A stretch of DNA of 22,041 nt from UBA1219 sp045601425 (GTDB taxonomy: Bacteria; Bacteroidota; Bacteroidia; Bacteroidales; P3), in assembly GCA_045601425.1 (NCBI GenBank), contig JAZRZP010000004.1:1-22041 (forward strand). Reading direction: 5' to 3'. The position numbers and the translations under genes were made by a program. Position 1 is the first letter of the stretch; each line of letters starts with the position of its first letter. The notes below the pieces were generated by a model, which was given only the letters and a program-made list of their open reading frames with translations, did not search any database and had not been told where the DNA came from. Below, one piece after another: positions 15,569-22,041 of the stretch.

Positions 15569-16978
15569 ATGGAAGAACTTTTCAGAAAATGGGCAAAAGA
15601 AAACTGCACTGAAAACCAGCCGATATCTGCCCACGGCTCGGCGAGAATCTACTGCCGCCTGCACGGGAACTCTCACACCTGCATGGCTGCAAGCAACTCC
15701 GACGTCCGCGAAAACGAAGCCTTCTTCTACTTCTCCGATTTTTTCAGAAAACACGGCATTGCCGTACCAGAAATATACGCCGTGGACCCCACCCGAACAA
15801 TCTATCTGCAACAGGATCTCGGCAATGAGACACTTTTTGACAGAATTTCGGCAAAAAAACGGCAGAACCTCCATTTCGACAAAGAAATCACAGCCATATA
15901 CCGGAAAGTCATCGACAACCTTGTAAAAATCCAGCTACTCGGCAAGGTAGCCGACTTTTCGCATTCCTATCCGCGAGAATCTTTCGACCGACAGTCAATG
16001 ACGTGGGACCTGAACTATTTCAAATACAACTTCCTGAAACTCGCACACATACCTTTCGACGAACAATATCTCGAAAACGATTTCCAAAACTTCATCACCG
16101 AACTCGACAGCGAAGACAAAGATTTTTTCCTCTACCGCGACTTCCAGTCAAGAAACATAATGATCGTTGACGGAGAACCATATTTCATTGATTATCAGGG
16201 AGGACGCAGAGGCACATTCCATTACGACCTCGCCTCACTGCTGTACGACGCCAAAGCCGAAATCCCCGACGAATGCCGCAAGGAACTGCTCGACTACTAC
16301 TTCGAAAAAATGTCGGGACACATGCCGCTTGACAAGGGCGTATTTCTCGACAAATTTTACAAATTCGTGATCCTAAGGATTCTTCAGGCCATGGGGACAT
16401 ACGGATACCGCGGATTCTACGAAGGAAAGATTCATTTCATCAACAGCATAGCCCCCGCCCTGACAAACATCAGCAACCTGCTTAAAGACAACACATTCCT
16501 TTCCGAATATCCGGCTTTGCGGCAGGTTATGGAAGAGATGACGACATCGGAAAATCTGAAACGGGAAATCGCAGAACGCCATAAGGCCACGCAACTCATC
16601 GTTCAGGTGAACAGTTTTTCGTACAAACGCGGCTACCCCAACAACGACACCGGAAACGGCGGAGGATTCGTATTCGACTGCAGGGCGCTGCCCAATCCGG
16701 GCCGCTATCCCGAATACCGCACCTTTACCGGAAAAGACCAACCCGTCATCGACTTTCTGAAAGACGACCCCGAAGTACTCGAATTTCTCGGCAACGTGAA
16801 AGAAATCGTCATGCAGTCGGTAAGAAAATACACCTCGCGCGGATTCACCAACCTCCAGATAAGTTTCGGCTGTACGGGAGGCCAGCACCGCTCTGTATAT
16901 TGTGCCGAACAAATTGCCGATTTTTTGTCTCGCAACACCGGCTGCATCGTTGAAAAACACCACCTCGAACAAGATTAA
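15569..16978 (+). CDS. Sugar-kinase-like phosphotransferase fused to RapZ C-terminal domain
   Basis: The 469-residue protein has two domains. Residues 1-320 form an aminoglycoside-phosphotransferase/choline-kinase fold, with the catalytic loop YRDFQSRNIM (189-198, Asp190) and the metal-binding IDYQGG (207-212, Asp208). Its nearest characterised relatives by architecture are cell-wall sugar kinases such as AmgK, which phosphorylates N-acetylmuramate and N-acetylglucosamine. Residues 342-469 are a RapZ C-terminal domain with FDCRALPNPG (369-378), FTGKD and GCTGGQHRSV (434-443); in E. coli this domain senses glucosamine-6-phosphate and binds small RNA. The P-loop kinase half of RapZ is absent and replaced by the phosphotransferase. 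I chose ATG 15569; the frame extends to a TTG at 15548, directly after the AtpZ stop. A role in amino-sugar recycling or sensing is inference. Confidence 0.88.
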   Translation: MEELFRKWAKENCTENQPISAHGSARIYCRLHGNSHTCMAASNSDVRENEAFFYFSDFFRKHGIAVPEIYAVDPTRTIYLQQDLGNETLFDRISAKKRQNLHFDKEITAIYRKVIDNLVKIQLLGKVADFSHSYPRESFDRQSMTWDLNYFKYNFLKLAHIPFDEQYLENDFQNFITELDSEDKDFFLYRDFQSRNIMIVDGEPYFIDYQGGRRGTFHYDLASLLYDAKAEIPDECRKELLDYYFEKMSGHMPLDKGVFLDKFYKFVILRILQAMGTYGYRGFYEGKIHFINSIAPALTNISNLLKDNTFLSEYPALRQVMEEMTTSENLKREIAERHKATQLIVQVNSFSYKRGYPNNDTGNGGGFVFDCRALPNPGRYPEYRTFTGKDQPVIDFLKDDPEVLEFLGNVKEIVMQSVRKYTSRGFTNLQISFGCTGGQHRSVYCAEQIADFLSRNTGCIVEKHHLEQD

Positions 16979-17065
16979 AATCAAAACAAAACCTTGAAAA
17001 TCACCGATTTGTAAAAAAAATATCAAATAAACAAAAAAAGCAAACATTATTCCAAAAAAAAAACG

Positions 17066-17073
17066 TATATTTG
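17066..17073 (+). promoter_or_regulatory. -7 element for the pseudopilin-like/DUF3822/rsmD unit
   Basis: TATATTTG followed by CA lies 48 bases ahead of the ATG at 17121 and is preceded by AAAAACG, the same extension as at 14881 and 7277-7293. A -33 TTTG is not obvious. The rest of the 142-base gap after the kinase fusion is A-rich and I see no strong terminator in it. Confidence 0.55.
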
Positions 17074-17120
17074 CAACTCAAAAATCAAGAAAACATAATA
17101 AAAAAAATAAATCAAACACA

Positions 17121-17774
17121 ATGAAAAGAACTAGACTTATAATCGAAATTGCATTAGTAGCAGTTATTGTTGTTTTAGGCGTAATGGTTTACAGAGCCAT
17201 CGTAACTCCGATGAGATTTGAAGACGAATGCAACAGAAGAAGAGACGCTGTAGTTGAAAAGCTGAAGACAATCCGCACGTTGCAGGAAGCCTACAAAGTT
17301 ACCTACAATTGCTATGCCGGAGACTTGGATTCACTCGTGCTGAAATTGAAAAACGGTCAGACTTCAATGGTCAAGAGAGACGTACTGCAGAAAGTTCCCG
17401 AAAACATGACCGAAGCCGAAGCAATAAAACAGGGCTATATCAAAATAGACACTCTCCGTGTAAATGCTCTCGAAAAACTTAGAAACGAACACAAACTCGA
17501 CTCAACCCTTACCGACGAAGACCTGATGAATCTCAAGTACATACCGGGTACCAACCACAAAGAACAGTTCGAATGCGAAGCCGGTACCATTGAAAGAAGC
17601 GGCATGCAGGTTTCCGTTTTCGAGGTCAGAGTTCACCTCAAAACACTTCTCAAAGACCTTGACAAACAGATGGTTGAAAACAAAATAGCCGAAATTGAGA
17701 GAAATCCCGAAAAATACGCCGGCTGGAAAATCGGTGACATGAACAACCCCATTACTGACGGTAATTTTGAGTAA
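17121..17774 (+). CDS. Membrane-anchored protein, pseudopilin-like, unknown function
   Basis: The 217-residue protein has a positively charged start (MKRTR) and one N-terminal membrane helix at about 6-26. A helix rich in Glu/Arg follows, with an R-T-L-Q-E-A-Y-K segment and N-x-Y-A-G-D-L-D-S-L. This resembles the pseudopilin layout of an N-terminal hydrophobic helix followed by A-x-x-x-Y-x-x-x-x-G-x-Y-x-x-x-x-x-x-L. There is no prepilin peptidase site before the helix, so it is not a standard pseudopilin, and the rest of the sequence is unrecognised. The bulk probably faces the periplasm. Its stop lies 10 bases before the DUF3822 ATG, suggesting joint expression. Confidence 0.75.
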   Translation: MKRTRLIIEIALVAVIVVLGVMVYRAIVTPMRFEDECNRRRDAVVEKLKTIRTLQEAYKVTYNCYAGDLDSLVLKLKNGQTSMVKRDVLQKVPENMTEAEAIKQGYIKIDTLRVNALEKLRNEHKLDSTLTDEDLMNLKYIPGTNHKEQFECEAGTIERSGMQVSVFEVRVHLKTLLKDLDKQMVENKIAEIERNPEKYAGWKIGDMNNPITDGNFE

Positions 17775-17784
17775 AAAACAAGTT

Positions 17785-18612
17785 ATGGCTTACAAAATAA
17801 ACACATTCATTTCTTCGGATACCCGTATCCAAGATGGTGATAAGAAATTATCCATTTGTCTTTCAGCAAATGGATTTTCTTTTTCGGTAATTTCGAACAG
17901 CGACAAGCTGCTGGCCGTCGGTGATGTAGCCTGCGAAGCCTCCAAATCGCTCGGCACCACCATGACCAACATTCGCGGAGCCCTTGCCGAACTGAAAATA
18001 AACCCGACATTCTTTGCCGAAGTGGAACTCATAGAACCTGTGCAGAAATTCACCCTCGTTCCCGAACACCTTTACAAGAAAGGCGAGGAAAAAGCCCTTC
18101 TGCAAACGGTATGTGAGGTGGAAAACACACGCTCCATCGTTGTCGATTACTCTGAAAAAATGCAGCTCTACGCAATTTTCATCACCGAGAACCCGATGGT
18201 GCAGACCTTTAAGTTCATAGCTCCCAAGCTGAAACACCGCTGCCAGCACGAAAAGCTCATAGAAAGCAGCCTGCGTGAAAAAAGCATCACCAAACCTGTT
18301 CTAGCACTCAACGTGAACGGCGACACCTTCGACATAGCCGCATTTGCCGAACAGCAGCTAAAAATGTGCAACACGCTGAAAAGCAACACCAAGGAAGATG
18401 CAGCATTCGCGCTCCTAAACACCGTACAGCAGCTTTCCATCAAACGCGAAAACGCCGAACTCCATATCTCCGGAAACGTGGACAAGGACTGGTACAGTTT
18501 CCTGCGGAAATACTTCGCCAAAGTAGTTCTGAACACCGGACGCAAACTGCAGTTCGAAAACGAGGAATTCTATCATCTGCACACCTACAGACACGCTCTA
18601 ATACTGAGTTGA
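17785..18612 (+). CDS. DUF3822 family protein
   Basis: The protein has about 275 residues, no signal peptide and no membrane helix. It matches the DUF3822 family, found in Bacteroidota next to rsmD. Sequence features include the central stretch R-S-I-V-V-D-Y-S and the repeated beta-strand pattern of ASKHA/actin-like folds (LSICLSANGFSFSVIS near the start, PVLALNVNGDTFDIAAF in the second half), which gives a tentative PilM-like appearance. I chose ATG 17785; the frame extends to TTG 17767 inside the upstream gene. The rsmD ATG follows after a single base. Confidence 0.82.
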   Translation: MAYKINTFISSDTRIQDGDKKLSICLSANGFSFSVISNSDKLLAVGDVACEASKSLGTTMTNIRGALAELKINPTFFAEVELIEPVQKFTLVPEHLYKKGEEKALLQTVCEVENTRSIVVDYSEKMQLYAIFITENPMVQTFKFIAPKLKHRCQHEKLIESSLREKSITKPVLALNVNGDTFDIAAFAEQQLKMCNTLKSNTKEDAAFALLNTVQQLSIKRENAELHISGNVDKDWYSFLRKYFAKVVLNTGRKLQFENEEFYHLHTYRHALILS

Positions 18613-18613
18613 G

Positions 18614-19159
18614 ATGCGAATCATAAGCGGTACACTGAAAGGAAGACGTCTGGAGCCGAAGGAAGAGCTCCCCGTACGCCCCACCACCGACATGGCCCGC
18701 GAAAGCCTGTTCAACATACTCAACAACTTCGTTGATTTTGAAGACACTGCTGTCATGGACCTGTTTTCGGGAACCGGCGCGGTGGCCTTCGAATTCGTGT
18801 CGCGGGGGGCGAAAGAAGTAACCTCGGTTGAAATAAACAACAAATGCGTGGACTTCATTAAAGCCAGTGCCGAACGGTTCGGCGTAAAGAACCTGCATGT
18901 AGTGCGTGCCGACGTTTTCGACCTGCTGAAACGAGCATACAAGAAGTTCGACATCATCTTTGCCGACCCGCCTTACCAGTCGCCAGACCTGCCCAAACTT
19001 CCCGACCTGATTTTCCAGAAAGACCTCCTCAACGAAGACGGAATATTCATCCTCGAACACCCCAAGGAATTCTCGTTCGAAGAACACCCCAACTTCTGGC
19101 AACACAGGAAATACGGCAAGGTGAACTTCACGTTCTTTGCCAAGAAACTGGAAGAATAA
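18614..19159 (+). CDS. rsmD: 16S rRNA (guanine(966)-N(2))-methyltransferase
   Basis: This 181-residue Rossmann-fold methyltransferase uses S-adenosylmethionine to methylate G966 of 16S rRNA in the small subunit. Residues RIISGTLKGRRL (2-13) are the typical RsmD start and RPTTDMARESLFNIL (22-36) follows. The cofactor site is DLFSGTGAVAFE (49-60), and the catalytic motif DPPY is at 118-121. The length is normal. It is the last gene of the unit, starting one base after the DUF3822 stop and ending 22 bases before a strong terminator. Confidence 0.96.
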   Translation: MRIISGTLKGRRLEPKEELPVRPTTDMARESLFNILNNFVDFEDTAVMDLFSGTGAVAFEFVSRGAKEVTSVEINNKCVDFIKASAERFGVKNLHVVRADVFDLLKRAYKKFDIIFADPPYQSPDLPKLPDLIFQKDLLNEDGIFILEHPKEFSFEEHPNFWQHRKYGKVNFTFFAKKLEE

Positions 19160-19180
19160 ACTGTTTTTACATCCATATTG

Positions 19181-19221
19181 AAAAAAACGGAGCTGCGACA
19201 AACCTGCAACTCCGTTTTTTT
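19181..19221. terminator. Bidirectional terminator between rsmD and the Met-sulfoxide reductase
   Basis: A 12-bp stem is formed by A7-CGGAG (19181-19192) with CTCCG-T7 (19210-19221), with a 17-base loop. It lies between two convergent genes and gives a U-run in both directions, so it can serve both. Confidence 0.82.
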
Positions 19222-19235
19222 CATGTCATGCGAGC

Positions 19236-19688
19236 CTATTCGGCGGCCAAAAATCCGACAATACGCTCCAGATATTCCTGGTCGGTACGGTCAAAGGTGC
19301 CGAGTTCCCTGCTGTCGATATCCAGCACGGCAACAATCTCTTTGTTATGCCAAACAGGGACAACAATCTCGCTGCGGGACTCGCTGGAGCAGGCGATATG
19401 TCCATGAAATTGCTCCACATCTGGAACGACAATGGTGCGCTGTTCTTTCCATGCCGTACCACAGACGCCTCTACCCTTCTTGATGCGCGTGCAAGCCAAA
19501 GGTCCCTGAAACGGTCCCAACACCAGCTCCTCTCCCTTCACACGATAGAACCCCGTCCACCAAAAAACAAACGCCTGATGAATCAAGGCCGACAAGTTTG
19601 CCATTCGCGCAATCTCATCCGTCTCGCCATCCATCAACGACTGCGCTTGCAGTAACAAGGTTCTGTATTTTTCTTCTTTTCTATCCAT
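19236..19688 (-). CDS. msrC: Free methionine-(R)-sulfoxide reductase (GAF domain)
   Basis: This GAF-domain enzyme reduces free methionine-R-sulfoxide in the cytoplasm, using thioredoxin. In 150 residues it has the aromatic WWTGFYRV segment (43-50) and three cysteines, Cys66 (ACTRI), Cys76 (GVCG) and Cys100 (HIAC), followed by SRSEIVVPV. The cysteine spacing (10 and 24 residues) is the same as for the three redox cysteines of the E. coli enzyme, so the active site is complete. I chose ATG 19688 because MDRKEEKYRTLLLQ is the usual start; an in-frame ATG at 19730 would add 14 residues. It converges on rsmD and is divergent from sodB, another oxidative-stress gene. Confidence 0.92.
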   Translation of the reverse strand: MDRKEEKYRTLLLQAQSLMDGETDEIARMANLSALIHQAFVFWWTGFYRVKGEELVLGPFQGPLACTRIKKGRGVCGTAWKEQRTIVVPDVEQFHGHIACSSESRSEIVVPVWHNKEIVAVLDIDSRELGTFDRTDQEYLERIVGFLAAE

Positions 19689-20020
19689 ATAAACCCGTAA
19701 AACTGACAAATGTTTCTGAAAGCCATTCATTGCTCGGTCATCTCACTGGAAGAGTTCCGGCCAAGCCCCTTTGGGGGAATGACAGCAAAAAAAATTTCCA
19801 CGGACCTCAGGATTTCACGAACTCCGCAAGGACGAGAAACGAATCATCCGATACCGTGCTTAATCAGATTGCAAAGATACGTTTTTTTTCAAACACACAA
19901 CAATAAAAATCACCAACTGCACAATAAAAAAACGAACAATCCGTATTATTTTTCAGATTGTGACTGAAAATCAGCAAATTCCATTATTAACCCCAAAAAA
20001 CACTGAACAAGAAAGACATT
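19689..20020. other. Divergent intergenic region msrC-sodB with long leader
   Basis: About 330 bases carry no convincing gene. The half next to msrC (19731-19860) is richer in GC than the other gaps and holds a small perfect hairpin, CCCC-TTT-GGGG (19766-19776). It would be the untranslated leader of msrC from the promoter at 19872-19900. The half next to sodB is AT-rich; I find no TAnnTTTG match for sodB. Confidence 0.5.
19872..19900 (-). promoter_or_regulatory. Promoter of msrC
   Basis: On the minus strand TTG (19900-19898) is followed after 18 bp by TATCTTTG (19879-19872), preceded by the A-tract-ACG extension. The predicted start near 19866 gives a leader of about 180 nt to ATG 19688, or 136 nt if ATG 19730 is used. 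Confidence 0.6.
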
Positions 20021-20602
20021 ATGCCAAAAAACGGAATTTTCGAGATAGTGCCTCTCGGCTACGATGAACTGCCGAACGCCATAAGCCGTGAAACGATTTC
20101 TTTCCATTACGGCAAACACCTGAAGACCTACATCGACAACCTGAACAAACTGCTACCCGGCAGCGGTCTCGAAGGTTTGCCGCTGGCCGACGTGGTACGG
20201 AAGGCTCCAAAAGGACCGGTGATGAACAACGCCGGACAAGTACTGAACCATGTGATGTATTTCGGGCAGTTTTCGCCTGCTCCGAGCCCCTTGTCGAAAG
20301 CTTTTGCCGACATGCTTGAACGCGACTTCGGGAGTGTGGACGCCTTCCGAAAGGAATTCGAGCAGAAAGGCGCATCACTCTTCGGCAGCGGCTGGGTATG
20401 GCTGAGTGCCGACAGCACGGGCAAACTGGTGATAAGCCAGCATGGCAACGCAGCAAACCCCGTCTCCGACGGTCTCACTCCCCTGCTCACCTACGACGTG
20501 TGGGAACACGCCTACTACCTCGACTACCAGAACCGCCGTGCCGACTACCTCGCCGCACTGTGGAACGTGATTGACTGGCCCGTGGTTGAAAGCAGATTGT
20601 AA
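20021..20602 (+). CDS. sodB: Superoxide dismutase, Fe/Mn family (iron-type)
   Basis: The enzyme converts superoxide to oxygen and hydrogen peroxide in the cytoplasm. In 193 residues the four metal ligands are His29 (FHYGKH), His77 (VLNHVMYF), Asp159 and His163 (DVWEHAYYLDY). The second-shell glutamine lies in the helix before the second ligand (Gln73, AGQVLNH) and the late position is alanine (GNAANP). This is the arrangement of iron enzymes, although Bacteroides relatives can use either metal. There is no signal peptide. It is a single gene, divergent from msrC, and the terminator hairpin at 20626-20657 follows. Confidence 0.97.
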   Translation: MPKNGIFEIVPLGYDELPNAISRETISFHYGKHLKTYIDNLNKLLPGSGLEGLPLADVVRKAPKGPVMNNAGQVLNHVMYFGQFSPAPSPLSKAFADMLERDFGSVDAFRKEFEQKGASLFGSGWVWLSADSTGKLVISQHGNAANPVSDGLTPLLTYDVWEHAYYLDYQNRRADYLAALWNVIDWPVVESRL

Positions 20603-20625
20603 ACGTATGTTTGCAGATTAATGAA

Positions 20626-20657
20626 AAACAAAGGTATGGCTGAGCATACCCTTGTTT
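20626..20657. terminator. Terminator between sodB and the PFOR remnant
   Basis: AAACAA-A-GGTATG (20626-20638) pairs with CATACC-C-TTGTTT (20645-20657) with one mismatch and a six-base loop. On the minus strand the stem is followed by T5, so it fits best as the terminator of the convergent PFOR sequence. It may also end sodB. Confidence 0.65.
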
Positions 20658-20671
20658 GCGTATAAGTAGGA

Positions 20672-21169
20672 TTACTTATTTTCGCTCAGTTTCTTGTAAC
20701 CTTCGTAGCGGAGCTTAGCGAATTGTTCGGTCTTGGCGAACAGTTCCTTAGCTTCTTCGGGGAAGGTCTTGAGCAACGAGTTGTAACGTACTTCGCCCAT
20801 GATGAAGTTCTGGAATTTGGTCCAGTCGGGTTCCTTGCTGTCGAGGTGGAAACCGTTCTGGCCTGCATCTTCTTCGGCGGGATTGTAGTGCCACAGGTGC
20901 CAGTAGCCGCAAGCCACAGCCATCTTCTCCTCGTTCTGGGTACGACCCATACCAATCTTGATACCGTGGTTGATACAGGGAGCGTAGCAGATGATCAGCG
21001 AAGGACCGTGGTAAGCTTCGGCTTCCTTGATGACCTTGAAGTACTGGGCCTGAGAAGCACCCATAGCAACCTGTGCAACATAGACGTAGCCGTAGCTCTT
21101 GGCAATCATGCCGAGGTCTTTCTTGCGGATCTTCTTGCCACTGATATCGTTTATTTCTGTTCTATACAT
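20672..21169 (-). pseudogene. nifJ: C-terminal remnant of pyruvate:ferredoxin oxidoreductase
   Basis: About 150 residues from KKDLGMIAKSYGYVYVAQ to the stop match the very end of PFOR, the TPP-binding domain region of a protein near 1,200 residues. PFOR oxidises pyruvate to acetyl-CoA with ferredoxin as acceptor. Conserved landmarks are AEAYHGPSLIICYAPCINHGI, whose cysteine position is an iron-sulfur ligand in PFOR, and SKEPDW and FIMGEVRYNSL near the end. The upstream ~1,000 residues are absent: PFOR similarity seems to stop around 21,140-21,150. The frame continues into unrelated sequence (ATG 21169, preceded by AGGAAAG; TTG 21199). As it lacks all other domains it cannot act as PFOR. The residues that remain are well preserved, so the break is recent or an assembly artefact. 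Confidence 0.8.
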
Positions 21170-21179
21170 TTCTTTCCTA

Positions 21180-21914
21180 TCATTGGAGGAATTCGACAAT
21201 CACCATTCCACCACTGGTTCTTTTCTGTTTCTTTGTTGATTTTAGTTGTTTTACCTTCTTTTGATTTTCGATGGCTTTCGCGATAACATTATAGTCATAT
21301 AGAGTTTCAAACGTCAAATAAATTGACTTTGGAAAACCATCGACAGAGATGGTTGCTTGGTGACGAATTATTGTATACATCTGAAAATTCTCTTTAAATC
21401 GTCTATCAGGGCCTCCGTCTAATCGGGAGTGATACCAATTTGTTTGAACGACCCTATAATCATATGTTCTAGTTAGGCCACTATTGTAGATAGAGTCATA
21501 TGATATCTTGATATTCTCATATGGAATTAAAACAAATCCTTTTCTATTCTCAACAAAAATAGCTTTTTCGAAAAATAACATCTGCCAGTTCCTTGTGCCG
21601 ATTGAAAGTGTAGGCTGATGGTTTATTTCCTTGTGCTTTTTCTCATTGCTCTTTTTACAAAGACATCCAAGAGAGAACGTGCTATTATTATGCTGGGGAG
21701 TATCATGAATAGCTACACGTCCATTTACAGAGTCTGGTTTAATTGAGGAGCCAACATTGAATGAAGTAAGATCAATCGGACTTATTAGACGTTCTCTTCT
21801 CTCCACAATGTATTTCAATAATTGTTTTTTACGCTTGTTACTTTTTCTGTGGATTACATCCAGTCCAAGCAAAAATATGTTCCATTTTATATTTTTGATG
21901 TCTCCTAAGTTCAA
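21180..21914 (-). CDS. Unknown protein, possibly PH-like domain, AT-rich
   Basis: I do not recognise this 244-residue frame. There is no signal peptide. The N-terminal half is basic (KSNKRKKQLLK, RRERL). The middle contains MLFFEKAIFVENRKGFVLIPYENI, which resembles the beta-strand pattern of bacterial PH-like domains. A conserved-looking HSRLDGGPDRRFKEN block follows, then a mixed segment and a lysine-rich tail. The only start in frame near the beginning is TTG 21914, and the frame stays open up to a stop at 21966-21968, so the 5' end may be missing or mis-set. Base composition is much more AT-rich than the housekeeping genes, which suggests foreign origin. Its stop lies 10 bases before the ATG of the PFOR remnant. 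Confidence 0.55.
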   Translation of the reverse strand: MNLGDIKNIKWNIFLLGLDVIHRKSNKRKKQLLKYIVERRERLISPIDLTSFNVGSSIKPDSVNGRVAIHDTPQHNNSTFSLGCLCKKSNEKKHKEINHQPTLSIGTRNWQMLFFEKAIFVENRKGFVLIPYENIKISYDSIYNSGLTRTYDYRVVQTNWYHSRLDGGPDRRFKENFQMYTIIRHQATISVDGFPKSIYLTFETLYDYNVIAKAIENQKKVKQLKSTKKQKRTSGGMVIVEFLQ

Positions 21915-21973
21915 CTCATAAATGCAACTTTTACTGAAAAAGAGGATACAAAGAGACGAAGCTTGTTAAAATT

Positions 21974-22013
21974 CAAAAGAGAAACCTCCAAAAAAATGAA
22001 GATTTCCCTTTTG
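21974..22013. repeat. Imperfect inverted repeat near the right edge
   Basis: CAAAAGAGAAA (21974-21984) pairs with TTTCCCTTTTG (22003-22013) with one mismatch, leaving an 18-base loop. It lies upstream of the unknown frame and overlaps the -33 region of the outward promoter. It may be a weak terminator or a regulatory site. Confidence 0.35.
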
Positions 22014-22038
22014 GTTTTAGGAAAAATGCTTATCTTTG
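22010..22038 (+). promoter_or_regulatory. Promoter facing out of the right edge
   Basis: TTTG (22010-22013) is followed by TATCTTTG (22031-22038) after 17 bp, slightly shorter than the usual 19-20. It points to a plus-strand gene starting beyond the window. Confidence 0.5.
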
Positions 22039-22041
22039 CCT

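Noticed and set aside
16985..17015. Small inverted repeat AAATC-ACC-GATTT after the kinase fusion as a terminator
   Set aside because: A 5-bp AT stem followed by an A-run rather than a T-run does not make a plus-strand terminator.
16373..17047. A 224-codon minus-strand frame opposite the kinase/RapZ-C fusion
   Set aside because: The plus-strand protein has two recognised domains with intact motifs across the whole stretch, so this is a shadow frame.
18440..19201. A 253-codon minus-strand frame opposite DUF3822 and rsmD
   Set aside because: rsmD is unambiguous on the plus strand, and this frame starts in the terminator region without a promoter.
1..22041. CRISPR array, complete insertion sequence, tRNA or rRNA genes
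   Set aside because: I looked through the gaps for regular direct repeats with spacers, transposase motifs with terminal repeats, and tRNA-like stems, and saw none. Short or divergent cases could escape reading by eye.

Overview
The window looks like chromosomal DNA of a member of Bacteroidota, most likely order Bacteroidales. Three things support this. Several families are largely confined to that phylum (a GldH-type lipoprotein, a GSCFA-domain protein, DUF3822). The promoters are of the Bacteroides type (TTTG, about 19-20 bp, TAnnTTTG), and Shine-Dalgarno sequences are mostly weak. Coding DNA has moderate GC, while intergenic DNA is very rich in A/T tracts.

Layout. 1-309: left edge, with a possible gene end and a candidate small RNA that has its own promoter and terminator. 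310-5115, minus strand: a compact five-gene unit, read in the order polyprenyl-phosphate-type glycosyltransferase, HAD phosphatase, asd, gldH-like lipoprotein, uvrC. 5324-7216, minus: a five-repeat DUF349 protein. 7343-8797, minus: dnaA. 8798-9449: 650 bases without genes, extremely AT-rich, with a nested inverted repeat. 9450-9824, minus: an Hsp15-type S4 RNA-binding protein. From 9825 the orientation switches: dnaE and a GSCFA protein (10011-14815, plus); then bactofilin, AtpZ-like protein and a sugar-kinase-like/RapZ-C fusion (14933-16978, plus); then a pseudopilin-like membrane protein, DUF3822 and rsmD (17121-19159, plus). A terminator separates rsmD from a convergent free-methionine-(R)-sulfoxide reductase (19236-19688, minus). 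sodB follows (20021-20602, plus).

The right end differs. 20672-21169 (minus) holds only the last ~150 residues of pyruvate:ferredoxin oxidoreductase, a protein normally near 1,200 residues. At about 21,145 it joins AT-rich DNA carrying an unrecognised 244-residue frame. This is a junction: an insertion, a rearrangement or an assembly join. A promoter facing out of the window sits at the right edge.

Functionally the window is mostly housekeeping: replication (dnaA, dnaE), repair (uvrC), oxidative-stress defence (sodB, methionine sulfoxide reductase), 16S rRNA methylation (rsmD), aspartate-family amino acids and diaminopimelate (asd), and envelope or cytoskeleton (glycosyltransferase, GldH, bactofilin, kinase/RapZ-C fusion). 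I see no CRISPR array, complete insertion sequence, tRNA or rRNA. The points most worth following are the candidate small RNA at the left edge, the kinase/RapZ-C fusion in an operon with bactofilin and an orphan AtpZ, and the truncated PFOR junction with its unknown neighbour.
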